The notes: a model not told the origin generated them from the letters alone. A DNA stretch of 64,000 nucleotides from Planococcus donghaensis MPA1U2 (GCF_000189395.1 NZ_AEPB01000001.1:1-64000); one strand, 5' to 3'; counted from the first letter of the stretch, positions 40,957 to 48,924 are shown. Translations and numbers: made by a program.

Positions 40957-42180
40957 ATGAATCAATTGCTTCAAATGGGAGCAAATACCGCTTTGAATTC
41001 TCCAAAAGGTGATGTTACGGTAAGCTACGAAATTTCAGATGCAATAGATATTTCCTTAACGGCTTTCCTTTTAACTGATTTAGAAAAGGTACAAGGAGAC
41101 AATGGAATTATATTTTATAATCAGCCAGAGAGCTCTTCTGGAGCAGCCACTCTTAGACCTTCTGCAAAAGTGGGAAATACAAAAGTACATAAGATTGATT
41201 TTGATCTGAGTAAAGTCCCACCAGGTATTACTAAAATAGCTGTTACACTTACAGAGGATAATAATACTGGTTTTTCAAATGTAAAAAACTTAAAGGCAGA
41301 GATACGAAGCGGTGATAGTAGTATCCAGTTAACCCCTGCTAACTTCTCAAAGGAAAATGGAATAGTAGTATTGGAATTATACTTAAGGAATGGTCAAACA
41401 AAGGCCAAATCAATCTGGCGTGGATTTGATTCCGGTCTTGAAGGGCTATGTAAGAACTACGGTGTGGAAGTTGAGCCGGTGGAGTCAATAAAGCCTTCGG
41501 AGCCAAAAGAGCCTGAGAAACTCCCCGGGGAACCTAAAAATAAAAACAGCCAGAATGCATTTTCATCGATAAATCTTGAAAAAGTAAAAGGTAAGATAAA
41601 TCTTGATAAAGGTCAAAAGCCGATTATAATTGATAAAACACCTGAGATTACAGCTACAGTATCATGGAAGACTGGGACAGACTACGATATATATGCTTTA
41701 GTCTACACAAAGAACGGTAAGCAGGTGGATGTCGCTATGTTTGGTGCAACGGGAACCCCACCTCTCAGCCAGTTTGGCAACGGCGCAGTGGAACATATGG
41801 GGGATGTTGGGCGAAACAGTGGTTCAATTAAGAAAGAGATAATTAAAATAAGATTGACGAATGATATTCTCGCAGTGGTTCCTGTGGTTTATTCTGCTCA
41901 GTCAAATGGAACAGGCTCATTCTACAGATACAAAGTATCCATGAGTATAGATAATCACAACGGGACTTCCGTTACCATCTCCTCCAAAAATGCAAATAAT
42001 AATGACAGAATTTATACTTGTGTGCCCGGAATTCTTCAAAATACAGAAGACGGTGTGATTATCAGTCCAATAGAGCTGTACAGTAAGTCGAACTCGGAAT
42101 ATAGACCTAAACTTAAGATGGGACCTTCAAATATGGTAGAGGTTGTAATGGATAAGGGACCAAAAAATAACTATAAGTAA
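40957..42180 (+). CDS. TerD-TerA-like fusion (tellurite/stress-resistance family)
   Basis: A 407-residue protein. Residues 1-170 resemble TerD (VSYEISDAIDISLTAFLL, IIFYNQPESSSGA, LRNGQTKAKSIWRGFDSGLEGLCKNYG). A Pro/Glu/Lys-rich linker (about 175-210) follows. Residues 225-407 resemble the TerA-type domain (TATVSWKTGTDYDIYALV, KLKMGPSNMVEVVMDKGPKNNYK). Ter-family domains bind calcium and act in phage, tellurite and membrane-stress responses. No other ter genes (terB, terC, terZ) are nearby. It is the only gene between att sites 1 and 2. The ribosome binding site is AGGAAGG. Confidence 0.8.
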   Translation: MNQLLQMGANTALNSPKGDVTVSYEISDAIDISLTAFLLTDLEKVQGDNGIIFYNQPESSSGAATLRPSAKVGNTKVHKIDFDLSKVPPGITKIAVTLTEDNNTGFSNVKNLKAEIRSGDSSIQLTPANFSKENGIVVLELYLRNGQTKAKSIWRGFDSGLEGLCKNYGVEVEPVESIKPSEPKEPEKLPGEPKNKNSQNAFSSINLEKVKGKINLDKGQKPIIIDKTPEITATVSWKTGTDYDIYALVYTKNGKQVDVAMFGATGTPPLSQFGNGAVEHMGDVGRNSGSIKKEIIKIRLTNDILAVVPVVYSAQSNGTGSFYRYKVSMSIDNHNGTSVTISSKNANNNDRIYTCVPGILQNTEDGVIISPIELYSKSNSEYRPKLKMGPSNMVEVVMDKGPKNNYK

Positions 42181-42306
42181 ACAAGGATACGATTTCAATG
42201 AGTTTGCAAATGATGTAATAGAATTGATGAGACGTAGCTAAGGATAGAATCTATTGTAATTGAGGAAAAATTGTTAAAAGAAGGATATTGATTTTCAATA
42301 TTAATG
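42181..42306. other. Short intergenic stretch after the TerD-TerA gene
   Basis: A short out-of-frame open stretch (about 42182-42240) could encode ISKQGYDFNEFANDVIELM, perhaps a gene remnant. Promoter-like TTGATT (42288-42293), 17 nt, TATGAT (42311-42316) leads into the first repeat copy. Confidence 0.3.
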
Positions 42307-42424
42307 AGTATATGATTATTATGAACTTGCGGTGTCCTTGTTCGGCTTTAAATCGAATTAAGCAAGGACAGATTAGTTCTGTAGAGAGCTAATAGACTTA
42401 TTTAGTAACGCAATCTCGCAAAAG
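42307..42424 (+). repeat. Structured repeat, copy 1 (possible small RNA)
   Basis: This is about 90 percent identical to 44415-44530. Conserved pairings by eye are UUGCG with CGCAA closing the whole unit, UCCUUG with CAAGGA internally, and AUUAG with CUAAU. A good promoter precedes it and an intrinsic terminator (42421-42454) follows at once. Confidence 0.6.
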
Positions 42425-42454
42425 AGCTTAGTCATCTGACTTAGCTCTTTTTGT
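42421..42454 (+). terminator. Terminator of repeat copy 1
   Basis: Stem AAAGAGCTTAGTCA / TGACTTAGCTCTTT (one mismatch) with a short loop, then TTTTTG. Its stem sequence is unrelated to that of copy 2. Confidence 0.85.
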
Positions 42455-42474
42455 TTAAAGTAGAACAAATTGTA

Positions 42475-42488
42475 TAAAACCTCATTTA
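42475..42488 (-). repeat. Inverted terminal repeat of the small att-bounded element
   Basis: TAAAACCTCATTTA is the reverse complement of 40758-40771 at 13 of 14 positions. It lies just inside att site 2, mirroring the copy just inside att site 1. Confidence 0.65.
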
Positions 42489-42501
42489 GAGCCATTATGG
42501 A

Positions 42502-42529
42502 GAACCGTACCATAAGTAAGTAAGGTTTA
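42502..42529 (+). repeat. att-like site 2
   Basis: GAACCGTACCATAAGTAAGT and the following AAGGTTTA match att site 1 at 23 of 28 bases, outside any gene. The upstream ATTATGG also resembles the rlmH 3' coding sequence ATTATGAAGG. Confidence 0.65.
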
Positions 42530-42840
42530 TATCATTACCAGATGCTAAAAATGATTCAATTATTGAAAACCATCAAAAGGAAATAAGCTTTTGGCTATTT
42601 GGATTTGCTAAATACGGGTCTAAATTTCGTTATTTTGTTTGAATACATCGATGATAAGGATATGACTGCGCTTATTAGAATCACGCAATCATCGAATGGA
42701 CCGAGACGGTTTTTCGTTCTCTTTTTTTAAAAAGCTATATTAATGATAGAAGATGAATTTTAGCTGAAATTTTCTCTTAAGGCGTTTTTATTTATCGCGT
42801 TAAGAGAAAGTTTGAAGCAAAGAAAGCGGGACCAAAATTA
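42530..42840. other. Upstream region of the DUF1846 gene
   Basis: No gene is seen in 311 bases. A small hairpin ACCG-AGA-CGGT with T5 (about 42696-42712) and a strong hairpin TTTCTCTTAA / TTAAGAGAAA (42771-42780 and 42800-42809, extended by GCG/CGC) lie in the probable leader. The latter ends about 30 nt before the start codon and has no T-run. Confidence 0.45.
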
Positions 42841-44349
42841 ATGAAAAAAATTGGATTTGATTCGGAGAAATATTTGCAAGAACAATCAGCTTACATCCTA
42901 GAACGGGTGCAGCAGTACGATAAACTTTACTTGGAGTTTGGCGGAAAATTGATAGGCGACAAACATGCCAAGCGTGTTTTGCCTGGGTTTGATGAAGATG
43001 CCAAAATCAAACTATTGCATACACTGAAAGAAAAGGCGGAAATCATCATCTGTGTCTACGCTGGAGACATCGAACGAAACAAAGTCCGTGAAGATTACGG
43101 CATCACGTATGATCAAGATGTTTTGCGCTTAATTGATGAATATCGGGCATATGGTATTTCTGTCAATAGTGTCTTAATCACTCGTTATCAAGGGCAACCA
43201 ACAGTCAAAGTATTTATGACTAAGCTTGAGAGAAGCGGAATTAGCGTCTGTATTCATCGTGAAATCGAAGGTTATCCGACAAACGTGGACGCCGTCCTTG
43301 GGGAAGAGGGATTTGCGACAAACCCTTATATTCAAACGACAAAGCCAATCGTGGTAGTAACGGGCCCTGGCCCCGGCAGCGGAAAGCTTGCCACCTGCCT
43401 TAACCAAATGTACCATGAGAATAAACTTGGAAATGAAGTCGGTTATGCCAAGTTTGAGACTTTTCCGGTTTGGAATTTGCCGTTAAAGCACCCGGTTAAC
43501 ATCGCTTATGAAGCGGCTACCGTCGATTTGAAAGACGTAAATATGATTGATAATTATCACTATGAAGCATATGGAAAAGTAGCGATTAATTACAATCGTG
43601 ATATTGAGACGTTTCCTGTCATCAAACGGATTATCGAAAGGATTACCGGTAAAGCGTCTGTTTACAGCTCACCGACTGATATGGGGGTCAACCGTCTGAA
43701 ATCGGGCATCACCGACGATAGGGTTGTTCAGGAAGCTGCCAAGCAGGAAATCATTCGGCGCAGTTTCGTCGTAGAGAATGACTATAAAAAAGGGCTTGCC
43801 GATGAAGACAGTGTAAGCCACATGCAAGTGATTCTAGAAGAGACCGATTTAAAGAAAGAGGATCGGGCACCTGTATTGCCAGCACGTAATTATGCGAAAG
43901 TAATCCAAGAGCAAATTGATAGCACGAATCTACAAGCCGTAATTGCGATAGAACTGCCGAATGGCGAGATAATCACCGGTCGCACGACAACTTTGATGGA
44001 TGCTTCGGCAGCCGCGATTTTAAATGGGTTGAAGAAATTGACCAATATTTCCGATGAAATTAATTTGTTGTCACCGATGATTTTACAGACGATTCAACGG
44101 TTGAAAACGGATGACTTGAACAGCCGTGTCCCAACATTAAGCACCAATGAAGTGCTCATTGCACTGGCAATCAGTGCAGTCACCAACCCTACTTCTGAGT
44201 TGGCTTATAAGCAATTGCCCAATTTAAAAGACACCCAAGCTCATTCCACGGTCATATTGAATAGAGAAAACGAACAGACTTTTAAGAAGCTTGGAATCGA
44301 CATCACCAATGATTCGGTCTATCCAACTGAAAACCTGTATTACAATTAG
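42841..44349 (+). CDS. DUF1846 family protein
   Basis: A 502-residue protein of the DUF1846 family: [42 protein letters not shown], a P-loop-like [17 protein letters not shown] near residue 180, and C-terminal [14 protein letters not shown]. The family is widespread in Firmicutes with solved structures but no assigned reaction; a nucleotide-binding role is inference from the glycine-rich loop. It lies between the two structured repeats and between att sites 2 and 3. Confidence 0.88.
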   Translation: MKKIGFDSEKYLQEQSAYILERVQQYDKLYLEFGGKLIGDKHAKRVLPGFDEDAKIKLLHTLKEKAEIIICVYAGDIERNKVREDYGITYDQDVLRLIDEYRAYGISVNSVLITRYQGQPTVKVFMTKLERSGISVCIHREIEGYPTNVDAVLGEEGFATNPYIQTTKPIVVVTGPGPGSGKLATCLNQMYHENKLGNEVGYAKFETFPVWNLPLKHPVNIAYEAATVDLKDVNMIDNYHYEAYGKVAINYNRDIETFPVIKRIIERITGKASVYSSPTDMGVNRLKSGITDDRVVQEAAKQEIIRRSFVVENDYKKGLADEDSVSHMQVILEETDLKKEDRAPVLPARNYAKVIQEQIDSTNLQAVIAIELPNGEIITGRTTTLMDASAAAILNGLKKLTNISDEINLLSPMILQTIQRLKTDDLNSRVPTLSTNEVLIALAISAVTNPTSELAYKQLPNLKDTQAHSTVILNRENEQTFKKLGIDITNDSVYPTENLYYN

Positions 44350-44353
44350 ATTT

Positions 44354-44408
44354 TAGAAAACACCTACCTTATTCTTCTTACATGGGAGTCTGAGGCAGGT
44401 GTTTTTCA
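44354..44408 (+). terminator. DUF1846 gene terminator
   Basis: Stem AACACCTACC / GGCAGGTGTT (one mismatch) across a 30-nt loop, T5 tail. Confidence 0.65.
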
Positions 44409-44414
44409 TTTATA

Positions 44415-44530
44415 GAGTGATGATTATTTTGAACTTGCGGTGTCTTTGTTCTGCTTAAAATTGAATTAAGCAAGGACAGATTAATTCTGTAAAGAGCTAG
44501 TAGACTTTTTAGTAACGTAACCTCGTAAAA
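44415..44530 (+). repeat. Structured repeat, copy 2
   Basis: Second copy of the unit at 42307-42424. Differences preserve pairing: UCUUUG-CAAGGA and UUGCG-CGUAA use G-U pairs. The promoter seen for copy 1 is degraded here (GATGAT at the -10 position, no clear -35). Confidence 0.6.
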
Positions 44531-44558
44531 GCGCCAGGATCATCATCCTGGCGCTTCT
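44527..44558. terminator. Terminator of repeat copy 2, also serving the formaldehyde dehydrogenase gene
   Basis: A perfect 12-bp stem AAGCGCCAGGAT / ATCCTGGCGCTT with loop CATC. On the minus strand it is followed by TTTT, so it is probably bidirectional. Confidence 0.8.
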
Positions 44559-44631
44559 TCATATCGAAATAGTGATGCTTTGTTTTGGGGAATCTAATAG
44601 CCAACTACGCATCATGCATGCCTAAAACAAT

Positions 44632-45849
44632 CTACTTTTTAAAATGCCCGTGCGGATCAATAACAAACTTCTTGGAAGCGCCATGGTCAAATTCAGCGTA
44701 TGCTTCTGGCGATTGATCTAAAGTAATGACGGTTGCGTTTACGGCTTTGGCAATTTGTGCTTTTCCGCTCAAAATCGATTTCATCAAGTCACGATGGTAT
44801 CTCATAACCGGAGTTTGGCCAGTTACAAAGGTATGAGCTTTTGCCCAGCCCAGTCCTAAGCGCACCTTCAAGGTTCCATTTTTTGCATCTTCGTCGGAGG
44901 CACCTGGATCACCGGTTACATAAAGTCCAGGTATACCAAGACGCCCACCTGCACGCGTAACGTCCATAATTGAATTTAATACGGTAGCTGGTGCTTCACC
45001 AGCGCCCTCACCATGTCCGCTAGCTTCAAAGCCTACGCAATCAATCGCGCAATCCACTTCTGGAACACCTAGGATTTGAGCAATTTGTTCCCCAAGGTTC
45101 GGATGTTCCCGAAGATTTACAGTTTCACAGCCGAAACTATGGGCCTGTGCAAGGCGTTCTTTGTTTAAATCCCCCACGATGACAACAGATGCACCCAATA
45201 GTTGAGCAGAATGGGCAGCGGCTAAACCTACAGGACCAGCCCCGGCAACATAGACAGTAGCTCCTGGTTTCACACCAGCACTCACAGCGCCGTGGTAGCC
45301 TGTCGGGAAAATATCGGAAAGCATCGTTAAATCAAGTATTTTATCCATTGCCTGATCTTTATCTGGAAATTTGAGCAGCTGAAAATCTGCGTAAGGGACC
45401 ATCACATATTCCGATTGCCCGCCGACCCATCCACCCATATCGACGTAACCATAAGCAGAACCTGGGCGATCCGGGTTTACGTTCTCGCAAATATGGGTGT
45501 CTTGTTCTTTACAGCTGCGGCAGCGGCCACAAGCAATATTAAATGGAACAGATACTAAGTCACCTTTTTTTATAAATTCAACATCACGGCCAACTTCGAT
45601 GACTTCTCCTGTAATTTCATGGCCGAGTACAAGCCCTTCAGGAGCTGTCGTCCGGCCACGCACCATGTGTTGATCACTTCCGCAAATATTCGTTGTAACG
45701 ACTTTTACAATTACTCCATGCTCACATTTACGCCCTACATTCAACGGATTTACCCCGGGACCGTCTCTGATGATTAATTCAGGGTAGCTAATGTCTTCAA
45801 CTGTTACTGTTCCAGCACCTCTGTATACAACCGCTCTGTTTCCTGCCAT
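44632..45849 (-). CDS. fdhA: Glutathione-independent formaldehyde dehydrogenase (zinc alcohol dehydrogenase family)
   Basis: A 405-residue medium-chain dehydrogenase that oxidises formaldehyde to formate with NAD. Catalytic zinc ligands are in TTNICGSDQH and GHEITGEV. The four structural-zinc cysteines are in CGRCRSCKEQDTHIC. The Rossmann motif is VAGAGPVGLAAAHSA. The insertion around PDRPGSAYGYVDMGGWVGGQ is typical of the Pseudomonas putida FdhA type. AGGAGCTG precedes the ATG. Divergent from an HxlR-type regulator that has the formaldehyde-sensing Cys-x-Lys. Confidence 0.88.
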   Translation of the reverse strand: MAGNRAVVYRGAGTVTVEDISYPELIIRDGPGVNPLNVGRKCEHGVIVKVVTTNICGSDQHMVRGRTTAPEGLVLGHEITGEVIEVGRDVEFIKKGDLVSVPFNIACGRCRSCKEQDTHICENVNPDRPGSAYGYVDMGGWVGGQSEYVMVPYADFQLLKFPDKDQAMDKILDLTMLSDIFPTGYHGAVSAGVKPGATVYVAGAGPVGLAAAHSAQLLGASVVIVGDLNKERLAQAHSFGCETVNLREHPNLGEQIAQILGVPEVDCAIDCVGFEASGHGEGAGEAPATVLNSIMDVTRAGGRLGIPGLYVTGDPGASDEDAKNGTLKVRLGLGWAKAHTFVTGQTPVMRYHRDLMKSILSGKAQIAKAVNATVITLDQSPEAYAEFDHGASKKFVIDPHGHFKK

Positions 45850-45881
45850 TTCTGTCAGCTCCTATCTAATTTTGTACATAG

Positions 45882-45896
45882 AAAGATCTAATCTTT
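45882..45896. promoter_or_regulatory. Candidate operator in the fdhA-hxlR intergenic region
   Basis: Inverted repeat AAAGAT-CTA-ATCTTT lies 33 nt upstream of the fdhA start and within the shared promoter region. It is a possible binding site for the adjacent winged-helix regulator; this is inference. Confidence 0.4.
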
Positions 45897-46066
45897 ACAC
45901 CGGGGCAGCATCGGAGAAGAGACAAAACTGTAAGTATTTATATTAAATATTCTCTATCTTCGATTTATTCTAAATTATAATTCTTATTAATGGAATAACG
46001 CACTTTATTGTGAGAAGGTTACCTAAAGGATACTTTCAGGAAGAAATGGAAGAAAGGGGCAGTCTC

Positions 46067-46438
46067 ATGAGTGATCTGCGGTCAGAAATAAAAAGGGAAA
46101 TTGAGAGTGGCGAATTTAATTGCGAAAAAGAACTGACCTTATCAATTATTAGCGGCAAGTGGAAAATCATTATTATTTATTATTTAGGGACAGAAGGTGT
46201 GTTGCGTTTTAGTGAGATTAACCGCTTACTTCCCAAAATTTCACATAAGGTACTGACTACTCAAATTAGAGAATTAGAGGAGGACGGGGTTGTCCATCGG
46301 GAAGTATTTGCTGAAGTTCCGTCGAAAGTAGAATATTCATTAACTCCTTTAGGAGAAAGCCTAATTCCAATCGTTTTAATGATGGACGAATGGGGAAAGA
46401 AAAACATCAAACACTTTCCTGTTGCGAAAAATGGATGA
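46067..46438 (+). CDS. HxlR-family transcriptional regulator
   Basis: A 123-residue winged-helix protein. It closely resembles B. subtilis HxlR: FNCEKELTLSIISGKWK, HKVLTTQIRELEEDG, VEYSLTPLGESL. HxlR activates formaldehyde detoxification, and Cys11 and Lys13 are reported to be cross-linked by formaldehyde; the equivalent Cys19-Glu-Lys21 is present here. The start at 46067 has AAAGGGG 8 nt upstream. Likely regulates the divergent fdhA. Confidence 0.88.
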   Translation: MSDLRSEIKREIESGEFNCEKELTLSIISGKWKIIIIYYLGTEGVLRFSEINRLLPKISHKVLTTQIRELEEDGVVHREVFAEVPSKVEYSLTPLGESLIPIVLMMDEWGKKNIKHFPVAKNG

Positions 46439-46458
46439 GTGGCATTTATTATAAGTTT

Positions 46459-46490
46459 AAAAATCGCGCCCCTATATGCTAACGATTTTT
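46459..46490 (+). terminator. HxlR gene terminator
   Basis: Stem AAAAATCG / CGATTTTT (46459-46466 and 46483-46490) with a 16-nt loop. The rest of the interval to 46680 shows no gene. Confidence 0.55.
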
Positions 46491-46679
46491 ACAATACATT
46501 ACAATTTATACCCTATACATCGCTGCTCCTATTGTTACTGCATTGTCAGTGATTCATTTTCATTTTATCCATTATATAAATTTTGTTGGAATTCTGCGGA
46601 GCATAGAGAATAGTTGAGGCTGCTAGAAACAGAAGATTTATCATTATGGGTTCAGCTGTAGTTAGTAAAGACAACAATA

Positions 46680-46712
46680 AAAAAAGTAAGCCATAAACTT
46701 ATTGGCTTACTC
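46680..46712 (-). terminator. Terminator of the 7TM-DISM diguanylate cyclase gene
   Basis: Stem GTAAGCCA / TGGCTTAC (46686-46693 and 46703-46710), minus-strand T5 tail. Confidence 0.82.
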
Positions 46713-46718
46713 TTTTTG

Positions 46719-48464
46719 TTATGAAATTGCATACTCCACGCGATTTCGTCCTTTATCTTTCGCTTGGTACAGGGCATGGTCGGCTCTCGATACGAATGTG
46801 TTCAATGTGTCACCCGCCATATAGGCTGTAACGCCGAAGCTACCTGTTTTTCGTTCAACCTCTTGAAAATGATACTGTTCAAATTGTTCTCGAATCTTGG
46901 AAGAAAGCCGGATCGCATCGTCGATTGTGGTGTCAGGACAGATGATCAAGAACTCCTCACCACCCCACCTTCCCACAGTATCCCCAGCTCGAATATGATC
47001 TTTTAATAACTTAGCAACTTCGGTTAAGACGATATCGCCTATTTGGTGGCCAAATTGGTCATTCACACTTTTAAAATGATCAATATCCAATAGGATGATG
47101 GACAACGGTACTGCATCATGTTGGGCACGTCGCAATTCAGTTTCCAAGACCTGGTCAAGTCGAAGGCGGTTCGGAATTTGGGTTAATCTATCTGTGTTTG
47201 CTAACTGCTCAAGTTCTTGTTTAGCCAACTCTAATTGTTGTGTCCGTTCTTTTACTTTGTGCTCCAAGTTAGCATTTAATTGAAGTTGCATTTCTTGATG
47301 CTCTTTCTTGATAATATTAATCTTATCTCCAAGTGCCAAGGATAGGAAGATTGCTTCGAAAATCGCCCCAATTGCTGGAATGTCTTCATAAATTCGAGGG
47401 TGCAATGGAATGACGCCTAAAAACCCCAATCCTTGAATGATGATGGAGGATAGTAAAATCGTCCATCCAACCATATAAAAACGAGCTGCTTTATGACCTC
47501 TCAGCAATAAAGTTAATCCTGAAATCCAAAGTAATACGAGTACAAGCATTGTGAATATCGTTGTAATATTATTGATCGCCATTACGTCGGGCGTAAGGAG
47601 AACTGCGATAAATAAGACTGCGTTTATCCATAATGCAATCGTTAGTAACTGGTTATGCAAAGGTAAATACTTTTTCAATTCGAGGAAGTTTCTTCCGAAT
47701 AATGTCATAAATAAAAGCAATAAATTACAGCTCAAGACTAAAGATCGTGTGAAAAACCACTCGGGCAGAAAGTGTCCGGTCAATTCGATGTCAAACGTAT
47801 TCATCGTCGCTTGGAAAACCATGAAGCTCCACATATAAAAAACGTAATACAAGTAAGTTTTTTCTCTAAAAGAGAAAAAAAGAAATAGGTTATAAATAGA
47901 CAAAGCAGTTAAAAATCCATAAAAAGCACCAACAAAAAATTTGTAAGAAATAATTTTTTCTATAAATCCCGTTGTTGTAGAGAGAGAAGAAATGACCGTA
48001 AGAGGCATTGAACCTTCTATTTTAAGATAAATTTCGTCAATGGAAGGATCATCAATTGAAAATAGAATGGAACGGAATTTGATTTGGCGTTCCTCTAGAT
48101 TTGAAAAACCACCAATTTTTTTATCATAGGAACCGTCTTGTTTGACTAAATAGAGCTCGATCGTTTCAAGTTTGTCTATGAATTCTAACCAATATGACTC
48201 CTCGTTGTCCTTAATAACTTCGTCTGCGTCCAATCTAAGCCAAACGGTATCATCTGTATGCCAGAAGTTTAAATACTCTTGTGTACTTGGTGTGAAAGAA
48301 TTAGTATATTCACCAGACAAGAGCTCCTCTATCGTTACTTCATTGGTTGAATCAAGAAAAATATCGTAATAAGAGCCTAGCTTTACAGTAGGCGGAGCTT
48401 CTGCGGCATACATGACTGTAGGTGCGAATAGTTGTATGACGAAAACGAACATGAGGATACTCAC
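46719..48464 (-). CDS. Membrane diguanylate cyclase with 7TMR-DISM sensor
   Basis: A 581-residue protein: a signal peptide (about 1-21), an extracellular 7TMR-DISMED2 sensor domain (about 30-160), seven transmembrane helices (about 175-380), a coiled coil (about 385-420) and a C-terminal GGDEF domain. The active site is GGEEF and an RAGD inhibitory I-site lies five residues before it, so an active, product-inhibited c-di-GMP synthase is predicted. DISM domains often bind carbohydrates or small ligands. Last gene before att site 3. Confidence 0.88.
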   Translation of the reverse strand: MSILMFVFVIQLFAPTVMYAAEAPPTVKLGSYYDIFLDSTNEVTIEELLSGEYTNSFTPSTQEYLNFWHTDDTVWLRLDADEVIKDNEESYWLEFIDKLETIELYLVKQDGSYDKKIGGFSNLEERQIKFRSILFSIDDPSIDEIYLKIEGSMPLTVISSLSTTTGFIEKIISYKFFVGAFYGFLTALSIYNLFLFFSFREKTYLYYVFYMWSFMVFQATMNTFDIELTGHFLPEWFFTRSLVLSCNLLLLFMTLFGRNFLELKKYLPLHNQLLTIALWINAVLFIAVLLTPDVMAINNITTIFTMLVLVLLWISGLTLLLRGHKAARFYMVGWTILLSSIIIQGLGFLGVIPLHPRIYEDIPAIGAIFEAIFLSLALGDKINIIKKEHQEMQLQLNANLEHKVKERTQQLELAKQELEQLANTDRLTQIPNRLRLDQVLETELRRAQHDAVPLSIILLDIDHFKSVNDQFGHQIGDIVLTEVAKLLKDHIRAGDTVGRWGGEEFLIICPDTTIDDAIRLSSKIREQFEQYHFQEVERKTGSFGVTAYMAGDTLNTFVSRADHALYQAKDKGRNRVEYAIS

Positions 48465-48675
48465 AACTAGAATGAGCTTTACATTTCTAAATAAATGCGT
48501 CTTTTCTATAATTAGTATAACCTTCCTTCCTAGTGAAATAGGTAGTTATGATGGAAAGAAAGCTTACAATGCGAGAGCCTACCATTTGTTATTTTGTAAA
48601 ATATAATCTTACACTAGTGTTGTGTTAATTTAAATCGAAAATATAATGCGTCCAAAAGAAAAAGTCCTCTGTAGA

Positions 48676-48699
48676 GGAAACGTATCATAAGTAAGTGAT
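48676..48699 (+). repeat. att-like site 3
   Basis: CGTATCATAAGTAAGTGA (48681-48698), preceded by GGAAA, shares the 12-base core CGTATCATAAGT exactly with att site 1 and the AAGTAAGT extension with att site 2. No matching terminal inverted repeat was found beside it. Confidence 0.55.
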
Positions 48700-48740
48700 T
48701 TGAAGATGAGTTCTTTCACCAAATTCGCTCAGTTAAATGC

Positions 48741-48774
48741 AAAAAAGCGATCCCGTTCAAAACGGAATCGCCTT
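48741..48774. terminator. Terminator of the small membrane peptide gene
   Basis: Stem GCGATCCCGTT / AACGGAATCGC (48747-48757 and 48761-48771), followed on the minus strand by TTTTTT. Confidence 0.82.
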
Positions 48775-48786
48775 TCTTAAAGTGCA

Positions 48787-48924
48787 TTAATTTAGAAATA
48801 AATAAATAAGGTATAGTGGCACTAAAACAATCGCCATGTACTTCAGCATATACAGTGAACTAGTAGAGAGACATTTTACTTTCGCGATTAACGCCTCTTT
48901 AAAATCGTTTGCCATTTCGGACAT
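48787..48924 (-). CDS. Small membrane peptide, function unknown
   Basis: A 45-residue frame: 23 polar residues (MSEMANDFKEALIAKVKCLS) then a hydrophobic helix (MLKYMAIVLVPLYLIYLFLN) to the C-terminus. AAAGGGGG lies about 8 nt upstream and an intrinsic terminator follows 13 nt after the stop, which supports a real gene. I do not recognise a family. A tail-anchored or toxin-like peptide are both possible. Confidence 0.6.
   Translation of the reverse strand: MSEMANDFKEALIAKVKCLSTSSLYMLKYMAIVLVPLYLIYLFLN

Larger units (their letters stand above)
48465..48786. other. Intergenic region carrying att site 3
   Basis: No gene is seen. It holds the promoter region of the diguanylate cyclase gene, the third att-like site and a bidirectional terminator. 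Confidence 0.5.
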
